From: Ruminococcus sp. UBA4383 | GTDB lineage: Bacteria; Bacillota; Clostridia; Oscillospirales; Ruminococcaceae | Assembly (NCBI GenBank): GCA_002389995.1 | Contig: DGRR01000153.1 | Coordinates: 1 to 9,513, forward strand | DNA length: 9,513 nt | Reading direction: 5' to 3' | Shown here: piece by piece, positions 1-5,732 of the stretch | Layout: each line of letters begins with the position of its first letter | Position numbering within the stretch: position 1 is the first letter of the stretch | The notes under the pieces: model-generated | Told to the model about the DNA's origin: nothing | Databases searched by the model: none | The model's input: only the letters and a program-made list of their open reading frames with translations | Program-made: the position numbers and the translations under genes

Positions 1-158
1 GTCATTTCGTTCACTGCACTGCGTTTCGTTCACTTTCATGACAAGGGCGAAAATTTCCTCTGCATTTAAAATCGTCAATTTTCGCCTTGGGGGCTTGTCA
101 TTTCGTTCACTGCACTGTGTTCCGTTCACTCTCATGACAAGGGCGAAAATTTCCTCTG
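1..158. repeat. Tandem palindromic intergenic repeat, two units with 96-base period
   Basis: This is the only non-coding stretch of the window; it begins 3 bases after the pgsA stop codon and runs off the left edge. Positions 1-62 and 97-158 are near-identical direct copies with three differences, all transitions (offsets 22, 26 and 35). The complete element at 77-151 is palindromic: AATTTTCGCC (77-86) pairs with GGCGAAAATT (142-151), and CTTGTCAT (94-101) pairs with ATGACAAG (134-141). A 7-base T/G-rich bulge (87-93) separates the two stem blocks and the loop is 32 bases. Positions 1-55 hold the right part of a second copy whose outer left arm would lie outside the window. Inside each loop TTTCGTTCACT is repeated, at 5-15 and 24-34 in copy 1 and with one change in copy 2. 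I see no coding potential. It looks like a REP- or MITE-type dispersed element, but dispersal cannot be shown from one window. Confidence 0.8.
77..151. repeat. Complete palindromic element with 18-bp interrupted inverted repeat
   Basis: The arms 77-86 plus 94-101 match 134-141 plus 142-151 perfectly, giving 10 + 8 base pairs interrupted by a 7-base one-sided bulge (TTGGGGG). Transcribed from the pgsA side, it would form a long hairpin immediately after the gene. That hairpin could protect the mRNA 3' end or slow transcription. It lacks the GC-rich short stem and T-tract of a standard intrinsic terminator: on the minus strand the bases after the stem read GACGATTTT. I therefore call it a repeat, not a terminator. 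Confidence 0.65.
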
Positions 159-161
159 TTT

Positions 162-746
162 TTATTTATCTGAATCTATCAGATGCCAGTATCCTTTGAG
201 ATATACTGCTCCTGATACTACGGTCAGCACTGTTGAAATCCATATCAGCACTGGGATAACTACATCATCAACTGCACTCACAACACCGCCTGAAAGCGAA
301 AAACTGAAATCATAACACACACTGAGCCACAAAAGTGCAAAAATTATTGCAACCATTGTAAATGCTGTTTTAAGTTTTCCCCATATTCCTGCGGCAACTA
401 CTATTCCGCTGTCCGCTGCAAGAAGTCTCAGTCCTGATACCATAAATTCTCTTGCGCTTATTATTATAAGCGGTACTGCTCCGATGTGTATTTCAGGTAT
501 ATCCACAAATAATGCAAGGGCTGAAATTACAAGGACTTTATCAGCAAGCGGGTCAAGAAACTTTCCGAAATTAGTTATAAGATTTCTCTTTCTTGCGATT
601 TTTCCGTCAAGTGCATCTGTAATTGCCGCCGCCGAAAACAACAAAAGTCCTATGAGATAATGAAACGGAATTTTCCAGTACATGAATACGAGAAAGAAAG
701 GTATAAGAAATACTCTTAAAAGCGTCAGCTTATTCGGCAGATTCAT
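162..746 (-). CDS. pgsA: CDP-diacylglycerol--glycerol-3-phosphate 3-phosphatidyltransferase
   Basis: This membrane enzyme joins CDP-diacylglycerol and glycerol-3-phosphate to make phosphatidylglycerophosphate, the committed step to phosphatidylglycerol and cardiolipin. The complete CDP-alcohol phosphotransferase signature is present: D44, D47-G48, A51-R52, G61, D65 and D69, with exactly the family spacing. The Asp residues bind the divalent metals and the catalytic base is among them. Hydrophobic segments lie at about 8-23, 29-43, 70-83, 88-105, 121-145 and 158-183, as expected for a six-helix protein. Its 194 residues are the normal length. The ATG is preceded by AGGAGAGGTG at proper spacing and lies 17 bases inside the end of rimO, so translation of the two is probably coupled. 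It is the last gene seen in the run, followed at once by palindromic repeats. The N-terminus MNLPNKLTLLR is typical of bacterial PgsA. Confidence 0.96.
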   Translation of the reverse strand: MNLPNKLTLLRVFLIPFFLVFMYWKIPFHYLIGLLLFSAAAITDALDGKIARKRNLITNFGKFLDPLADKVLVISALALFVDIPEIHIGAVPLIIISAREFMVSGLRLLAADSGIVVAAGIWGKLKTAFTMVAIIFALLWLSVCYDFSFSLSGGVVSAVDDVVIPVLIWISTVLTVVSGAVYLKGYWHLIDSDK

Positions 747-2073
747 CTGCTATCACCTCTCCTATCAAATCATAATCAAGTGTATCTGTAATCTTTATTT
801 TCACATAGTCTCCGATTTTCAGCGGAGTTTCAGATGTAAAGAATACTTTTCCGTCTATATCGGGGGCATCATTGGGAGTTCTTCCGAAATAGCACTCTCC
901 GAAACGGTCAAAGCCCTCAACTACTGCTTCAAATTCTGCATTTATAAGCTTTTCATTATTTTCAGCACTTATGAGCATCTGCTGTTCCATGATTATATCA
1001 GCACGGTGGTTTGCAGTTTCCTCGTCTATCTGATTCGGAAAATCATACGCCTTAGTACCTTCCTCACGGGAATATGCAAAACAGCCCAGTCTGTCAAATC
1101 TCACTCTTTTTATAAACTCGGCAAGTGAATTGAACTGCTCCTGAGTTTCGGACGGAAAGCCTGTTATAAGGGTTGTACGCAGGATAACATTCGGAATTTT
1201 TTCTCTTATATGCTTAAAGAGATTTTCAAGTTTTTCCTCATCGCCCCAGCGTTTCATACTTTTAAGGATATCACCGTCACTGTGCTGTATTGGAATTTCG
1301 AGATATTTTACAAGTTTTTCCTCAGATGCGATAGTTTCGAGGAGTTCATCGGTTATTCTTTCGGGGTAGCAGTAGAGAGTTCTTATCCATTTAAGGTTTT
1401 CTATTCTGCACAATTGTCTCAGAAGTTCGGGGAGCATGGATTTTCCGTATAAATCCTCTCCGTACCGTGAAGTATCCTGAGCGATAACGACAAGTTCCGT
1501 AACGCCGTTATCGGCAAGCCACTGTGCCTCTTTTACGAGTTCCTCAATGGGTGTACTTCTGAATTTTCCTCTTATCTGCGGGATAGCGCAGTAGGTACAG
1601 CAGTTTGAACAGCCCTCCGCAACTTTGAGATATGAGAAAAACGGCAGAGTTGAAATTATTCTTCCGCCTGTCATTTCTGCGCTGAGTTTCGGGGCAAAAT
1701 TTATATATCTTTCGTCAGCTATAACATGACTGATAACATCAACTATATCCCTGTTGTTTCCTATGCCCATTACTGCATCGGCTTCGGGAAAAAGTTCTGC
1801 TGTTTCCTCTTTATAGCGTTCAGCGAGACAGCCTGTGACGATTATTTTTTTAATTGTACCTTCTTCTTTGAGTTTTCCGAGTTCGAGAATAGTTTCAATT
1901 GCTTCTTCCTTGGCAGATTTTATAAATCCGCAGGTATTCACTACAACAACATCTGCCAGTCCCGCTTCGGTAACAAGCTCATATCCGTTTTTTCTGAGTT
2001 TATACAACATTCTTTCCGAATCAACGAGATTTTTTGAACAGCCAAGCGATACCATTCCAACTTTTATCGCCAT
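730..2073 (-). CDS. rimO: Ribosomal protein S12 methylthiotransferase RimO
   Basis: This radical-SAM enzyme adds a methylthio group to the conserved aspartate of ribosomal protein S12, in the decoding centre of the 30S subunit. Three parts are visible in 447 residues. The N-terminal MTTase domain has the cluster-binding cysteines C11, C48 and C82. The radical-SAM core has CxxxCxxC at C155, C159 and C162, with an extra C158 between. The C-terminal TRAM domain spans about 372-440. The stretches MVSLGCSKNLVDSE, AQDTSRYG and FGRTPNDAPDIDG favour RimO over the tRNA enzymes MiaB and MtaB. I chose the ATG at 2073, which has GGAGG nine bases upstream (2083-2087). A longer reading from TTG at 2106 would add 11 basic residues with no matching ribosome binding site. 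Only 4 bases separate it from the recX stop, and its own end overlaps pgsA. Confidence 0.96.
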   Translation of the reverse strand: MAIKVGMVSLGCSKNLVDSERMLYKLRKNGYELVTEAGLADVVVVNTCGFIKSAKEEAIETILELGKLKEEGTIKKIIVTGCLAERYKEETAELFPEADAVMGIGNNRDIVDVISHVIADERYINFAPKLSAEMTGGRIISTLPFFSYLKVAEGCSNCCTYCAIPQIRGKFRSTPIEELVKEAQWLADNGVTELVVIAQDTSRYGEDLYGKSMLPELLRQLCRIENLKWIRTLYCYPERITDELLETIASEEKLVKYLEIPIQHSDGDILKSMKRWGDEEKLENLFKHIREKIPNVILRTTLITGFPSETQEQFNSLAEFIKRVRFDRLGCFAYSREEGTKAYDFPNQIDEETANHRADIIMEQQMLISAENNEKLINAEFEAVVEGFDRFGECYFGRTPNDAPDIDGKVFFTSETPLKIGDYVKIKITDTLDYDLIGEVIADESAE

Positions 2074-2077
2074 TTTT

Positions 2078-2713
2078 CTAATCCTCCGATAAATCTGCAT
2101 TTTCAAAGTATTCTCTTACGGCACGGTTTATATCGTCAAATCCGTAGCCGTACCTGAAAAGAATACCCTTAACTTTTTCAATTTCTTTTCTGTCATTTTT
2201 ATCCCTGAGCTGTCTGCAATACTTGCTTTCTATGAGATATACAAGGTTTTCATAGAATACCTCATCATAACGGGCGAGCATTTCGTCAGCCGTATCCTCG
2301 TCAATGCCTTTGAGCATAATTTCTCTTCTGGCACGTTTCAAGCCGTATTTTTTTGATTCAACGTAACGTCTTGCAAGTTTTTCGGCATATCGTTTATCGT
2401 TGATGATATCCGCCCTTGCAAGTTTCCTGACAACATCGAGGCATAATTTTTCATTCTTATAGGTTTTCATCAGCTTTTCATATATTTCTTCCGCAGAATA
2501 GTCACGATAATCGAGACAGTAAAGGGAATACTGATATGCTCTGCGAAAATTCGAGGCATATATTATTTTTTTAAGCTGTTCACGTTCAAGTGTCATTCCC
2601 TTTGCTATCCCGAAATCGGTTATTATGTCGATATGGAGATATATTTTCCGCTGATTGTCTATTTCGGCTTCATAAGTAGTACCCTTATATTTTTTTAAAT
2701 CTGTTATCTCCAT
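2078..2713 (-). CDS. recX: RecX family regulator of RecA
   Basis: RecX binds RecA filaments and limits or reshapes their growth during recombination and SOS induction. The 211-residue protein has an N-terminal region of about 55 residues, common in Gram-positive RecX. It is followed by the RecX helical repeats: about 60-101, 102-146 (with RRYVESKKYGLKRARREI, a highly typical stretch) and 152-203. Its ATG overlaps the recA stop by one base in a TAATG junction, with GAGG four bases before the start, so its synthesis is very probably coupled to that of RecA. The TAG stop lies inside the ribosome-binding region of rimO. Identification rests on both the repeat pattern and its place directly after recA. 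Confidence 0.93.
   Translation of the reverse strand: MEITDLKKYKGTTYEAEIDNQRKIYLHIDIITDFGIAKGMTLEREQLKKIIYASNFRRAYQYSLYCLDYRDYSAEEIYEKLMKTYKNEKLCLDVVRKLARADIINDKRYAEKLARRYVESKKYGLKRARREIMLKGIDEDTADEMLARYDEVFYENLVYLIESKYCRQLRDKNDRKEIEKVKGILFRYGYGFDDINRAVREYFENADLSED
2083..2087 (-). promoter_or_regulatory. rimO ribosome binding site, decides the start
   Basis: GGAGG nine bases before the ATG at 2073, lying inside the last codons of recX. It favours the 447-residue RimO over a reading from the upstream TTG at 2106. Confidence 0.8.
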
Positions 2714-3918
2714 TATTCCTCGGCAGGAGTAAATTCCTCAAAGTCCTCGTCATCAATATTTTCAACTATATCTTCTGATTCAAAATCCTCTGCCCCTTCG
2801 ATATTTTCATCATTTGCCTCTGCGGCAGCCTGTGCAGCCTTGCCCTTTATTTTCTTATCTTTTTTCTTTGTGGCATTTGCGACAACTTCATCTTTGCGGG
2901 CGAGAATCTGTTCTTCGATTTCCTGCATAAGTTCGGGGTCATTCTTTAAGAGTTCCTTTACATTGTCTCTGCCCTGACCGAGTTTCTTGTCGTTATAGCT
3001 AAACCATGAACCGCCCTTTTTGATGATTTCGAGGTCTGTTGCAATATCGAGAATTTCGCCTGTGCGTGAGATACCTGTGCCGTACATCATATCGAAATGA
3101 GCTTCTTTAAAGGGAGGTGCGACTTTATTTTTAACGACTTTGCATTTAGTTTCCGCACCGATTATCATATTTCCGTCCTTTATTACTTCGCCCTTGCGGA
3201 CTTCTATGCGGACGGACGAATAGAATTTCAAAGCTCTGCCTCCGGGGGTAGTTTCGGGGTTGCCGTACATTACACCTATTTTTTCACGCACCTGATTTAT
3301 GAATATTGCAACGCAGTTTGATTTTGATATAGCGGCTGTAAGTTTTCTCATAGCCTGAGACATAAGTCTTGCAAGCTGACCTACATGAAGGTCACCCATT
3401 TCGCCGTCAATTTCCGCACGGGTAGTCATAGCGGCTATTGAGTCGAGTACAATAACATCTATTGCCCCTGAACGTATGAGAGCTTCTGCGATTTCGAGAG
3501 CCTGTTCACCGCTGTCGGGCTGTGATACAAGCAAATCATCTATATTAACTCCGAGAGCATCTGCATAATTCGGGTCGAGAGCGTGTTCAACGTCTATAAA
3601 TGCAGCTTCTCCGCCCATTTTCTGAGCCTGTGCGATTACTGAGAGTGCAACGGTAGTTTTACCTGAACTTTCAGGTCCGTATATTTCAATAATACGTCCT
3701 CTCGGCACGCCGCCTATTCCGAGAGCCATGTCGAGGGTCATTGAACCTGTGGGGATAGCATCAACTTTAAGGGTCTGGGTCTGACCGAGGCGCATTACTG
3801 CACCTGCTCCGTATTTTTTTTCTATCTGTTTGAGTGCGCCTTCGAGGGCAGCTTTTCTGTCCTCTTTTGTTGTGATTCTTACGACGGGTGCTTTTTTAGC
3901 GAGTTCTTTCTTAGCCAT
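2713..3918 (-). CDS. recA: Recombinase RecA
   Basis: This ATP-dependent strand-exchange protein forms filaments on single-stranded DNA, repairs breaks and stimulates LexA self-cleavage. Walker A is GPESSGKTT (81-89, K87), the catalytic Glu is E111, Walker B ends at D159, and the L2 loop contains Q209 and GNPETTPGG (219-227). The N-terminus is 15 residues longer than E. coli RecA. The protein has 401 residues against a usual 340-355. The excess is mostly after the core: a lysine-rich linker (KKKDKKIKGK, 351-360), an alanine-rich piece, then a strongly acidic tail of about 30 residues (371-401). Loop L1 reads GEMGDLHVG, with L177 where E. coli has S162. The ATG is supported by a perfect AGGAGG (3926-3931) with 7-base spacing. 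The 35-base gap after prmC is the largest in the run. I found no LexA-type GAAC-N4-GTTC box there. Confidence 0.98.
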   Translation of the reverse strand: MAKKELAKKAPVVRITTKEDRKAALEGALKQIEKKYGAGAVMRLGQTQTLKVDAIPTGSMTLDMALGIGGVPRGRIIEIYGPESSGKTTVALSVIAQAQKMGGEAAFIDVEHALDPNYADALGVNIDDLLVSQPDSGEQALEIAEALIRSGAIDVIVLDSIAAMTTRAEIDGEMGDLHVGQLARLMSQAMRKLTAAISKSNCVAIFINQVREKIGVMYGNPETTPGGRALKFYSSVRIEVRKGEVIKDGNMIIGAETKCKVVKNKVAPPFKEAHFDMMYGTGISRTGEILDIATDLEIIKKGGSWFSYNDKKLGQGRDNVKELLKNDPELMQEIEEQILARKDEVVANATKKKDKKIKGKAAQAAAEANDENIEGAEDFESEDIVENIDDEDFEEFTPAEE

Positions 3919-3925
3919 TTCTAAT

Positions 3926-3931
3926 CCTCCT
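3926..3931 (-). promoter_or_regulatory. recA ribosome binding site
   Basis: A perfect AGGAGG seven bases before the recA ATG. It is one of the strongest ribosome binding sites in the run and fits abundant RecA synthesis. Confidence 0.85.
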
Positions 3932-3935
3932 GTTT

Positions 3936-3961
3936 AAATTTGTTTTAAAACTTTCAAATTT
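3936..3961. promoter_or_regulatory. AT-rich inverted repeat in the prmC-recA gap
   Basis: AAATTTG (3936-3942) and CAAATTT (3955-3961) are perfect 7-base inverted arms around a 12-base spacer that itself contains TTTTAAAA. The right arm covers the prmC stop codon and the left arm ends just upstream of the recA ribosome binding site. It could be an operator or a weak mRNA hairpin. In AT-rich sequence such a match can also be chance, and no known regulator is implied. Confidence 0.25.
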
Positions 3962-4802
3962 TCTGTGCTGTGACTGTGCGGACAATGCCTGCAAGGTCAC
4001 GGCTTAAACTTATATTATCAAATTTATTTTTAACAAGTATATCTTTTACATCTTCATGCTGGTCATAGCCGAACTCATAGCAGAGATATCCGCCGTTTCT
4101 GAGGCATTTCTTCCATTTTTCGGTTATTTCCCTGTAAAAATCCAGACCGTCCGCACCTCCGAAAAGTGCAAGTTCAGGTTCAAAAGTAACTTCCTTTTGC
4201 AGTGTGTCCATATCTTCCTGAGTGAGATAGGGAGGGTTGCAGACTATTATATCAATATTTTCAAGATTTTTAATCAGTTCGGGATTTCTGACATCTGAAT
4301 TTATTATTGTTATATCAGCATTATTCAGAGATGCATTTTCTTTTATTATACCGACAGCCTTTTTTGATATTTCAACAGCGTAAACATCTGCTGAGGGTAT
4401 TTCCTTTTTAAGTGTAACGGCTATGCAGCCGCTTCCGCTGCAAAGGTCATATATTACAGGGGAAGTCATTCCCTCTCTGCGGCATATCGACAGGACATTT
4501 TCTATAAGTACCTCTGTATCGGGGCGGGGTATCAGGACATCGGGCGATATTCTGAAATCGTAGCCGTAAAATTCCCATTTGCCGAGTATATACTGCAAGG
4601 GATAGCCTTCACTGCGTTTTCTGATATATTCTCTTATAATTTTTTCGTCTTTTTCCGTTACTGCCTCCATGGGCTTGAAAAGGGGATTTTTTTCATTGAA
4701 TATATCCTGAAATATGCAAAGCGTATCAAATTCCGCATCGGGATTTGCATATTTTTTCAGTATACCGACACATTCATTATAAAGCTGTCTGCGGTTTACC
4801 AC
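3954..4802 (-). CDS. prmC: Release factor glutamine methyltransferase PrmC
   Basis: PrmC transfers a methyl group from S-adenosylmethionine to the glutamine of the GGQ motif in peptide release factors RF1 and RF2, which raises termination efficiency. The N-terminal helical release-factor-binding domain covers about 1-85, including GYPLQYILGKWEFYG at 66-80. The Rossmann methyltransferase domain follows, with LIPRPDTEVL (90-99), the SAM-binding DLCSGSGCIA (119-128) and the catalytic NPPY (189-192). Its 282 residues are the normal length. Translation starts at GTG (4802), which lies 7 bases inside the end of the DUF1385 gene and has AAGGAGG at ideal spacing. The usual partner prfA is not next to it here; recA follows instead. 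Confidence 0.96.
   Translation of the reverse strand: MVNRRQLYNECVGILKKYANPDAEFDTLCIFQDIFNEKNPLFKPMEAVTEKDEKIIREYIRKRSEGYPLQYILGKWEFYGYDFRISPDVLIPRPDTEVLIENVLSICRREGMTSPVIYDLCSGSGCIAVTLKKEIPSADVYAVEISKKAVGIIKENASLNNADITIINSDVRNPELIKNLENIDIIVCNPPYLTQEDMDTLQKEVTFEPELALFGGADGLDFYREITEKWKKCLRNGGYLCYEFGYDQHEDVKDILVKNKFDNISLSRDLAGIVRTVTAQKI
4009..4036 (-). promoter_or_regulatory. Possible internal promoter for recA inside prmC
   Basis: On the minus strand TTGTTA (4031-4036) stands 16 bases before TATAAG (4009-4014). These match the housekeeping sigma -35 at four of six positions and the -10 at five of six. A start about 7 bases later would give a leader of roughly 84 bases before the recA ATG. This would let recA, recX, rimO and pgsA be expressed apart from the upstream genes. 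The region is AT-rich, so a chance match is quite possible. Confidence 0.3.
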
Positions 4803-5719
4803 CTGTCCTCCTCCTTATCCTTTGGAATACAGGGTTTCATAGCGGCTATGGCTATTTCAATCATGCTGTCATCGGGTTCTTTGGTAGTAATTCTCTGCAT
4901 TGCAAGTCCGGGGGCGGATAATATTCTTGTAAACCAGTTATCGTTATTGCCTGCAAGTCTTATGCACTCATAAGATATACCAACCACAAAGGGCAAAAGT
5001 ACAAGTGATGCAAGCACTCTCTGCCATGTGACTGTCAACGGCACAAAACACATCACAAATATACTCACTATAAGAACTATGAATATAAAACTTGTTCCGC
5101 ATCTTTTGTGGAATCTTATCTGCTTTCTGACGTTTTCAACAGTCAGTGGAAGTTCAGCTTCATGACAAGCGATTGTTTTATGTTCCGCACCGTGATACAT
5201 ATACTGTCTGTTTATATCTTTTGTAAGGCTTATTCCGTACATATAGGCTACGAAAATTATTATCTTCACAATTCCCTCCAATACGGAGCGGATTATTATT
5301 CTTTCCTTTATATGCGGGATAAGTCCGACAAGGTATTTCGGCAGGAAAATAAAAAGCCCCAGTGCAAGCACTACTCCTATAACTGAGCCTATAAGCATTA
5401 TCACATCAAAAAATGAATCTCCGCCTGCTTCTTCCTTATCTTCTTCGGTTATCTGCTTGTCAGCGGATTTCATCATATATTTATAGCCTTTCACAAGAGA
5501 CACCACAAAATTACAGCAGCCTCTCACAAGGGGAGTTTTTTTATACCACGGGGCATTTTTACCGTTATGCTCCTCCCATGTTTCAACGTCAATACTTCCG
5601 TCAGGCAGTCGGCAAGCCATAGCTCCTGTATTCGGACCGAGCATCATTATTCCCTCAATGAGAGCCTGTCCGCCTATTTTCGACTTGAATTTTTCAGTAT
5701 TCTGATTATTACTGCTCAT
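4796..5719 (-). CDS. DUF1385 / YqhQ-like membrane protein
   Basis: The protein belongs to the DUF1385 family (B. subtilis YqhQ type), whose molecular function I do not know. Counting from the first of two adjacent ATGs, the N-terminal soluble part contains the family-typical IGGQALIEGIMMLGP (16-30). Hydrophobic segments follow at about 106-127, 143-165, 211-228 and 233-251. Between them lie YHGAEHKTI (176-184) and HKRCGTSF (205-212), rich in His, Glu and Cys and suggestive of a metal or active site; that is inference. The C-terminal PGLAMQRITTKEP is also typical. Two ATGs stand in tandem (5722 and 5719). AGAGG at 5726-5730 is only 3 bases from the first but 6 from the second, so I start at 5719, giving 307 residues. 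It overlaps the prmC start by 7 bases. DUF1385 and prmC genes are often neighbours in Clostridia. Confidence 0.9.
   Translation of the reverse strand: MSSNNQNTEKFKSKIGGQALIEGIMMLGPNTGAMACRLPDGSIDVETWEEHNGKNAPWYKKTPLVRGCCNFVVSLVKGYKYMMKSADKQITEEDKEEAGGDSFFDVIMLIGSVIGVVLALGLFIFLPKYLVGLIPHIKERIIIRSVLEGIVKIIIFVAYMYGISLTKDINRQYMYHGAEHKTIACHEAELPLTVENVRKQIRFHKRCGTSFIFIVLIVSIFVMCFVPLTVTWQRVLASLVLLPFVVGISYECIRLAGNNDNWFTRILSAPGLAMQRITTKEPDDSMIEIAIAAMKPCIPKDKEEDRW
4810..4816 (-). promoter_or_regulatory. prmC ribosome binding site supporting the GTG start
   Basis: AAGGAGG with a 7-base spacer before the GTG at 4802, located within the last codons of the DUF1385 gene. It explains efficient use of a non-ATG start in an overlapping junction. 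Confidence 0.8.
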
Positions 5720-5732
5720 CATATACCTCTTT

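Noticed and set aside
77..151. Intrinsic terminator of pgsA
   Set aside because: The stem is long and bulged with a 32-base loop and is not followed by a clear T-run on the minus strand.
1..158. CRISPR array
   Set aside because: Only two units are seen, the 62-base repeat is too long for an array, and the 34-base intervening piece is part of the same palindrome rather than an unrelated spacer. No cas genes are present.
682..1128. Plus-strand open frame of 148 codons
   Set aside because: It lies antisense to rimO and the start of pgsA, both confidently identified; its product is low-complexity and aromatic-rich with no recognisable motif.
2074..2106. Longer RimO starting at TTG 2106
   Set aside because: It would overlap recX and add residues not typical of RimO, whereas ATG 2073 has a proper GGAGG.
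3919..4100. LexA/SOS box upstream of recA
   Set aside because: Reading both strands of the gap and the 3' end of prmC, I found no GAAC-N4-GTTC-like site.
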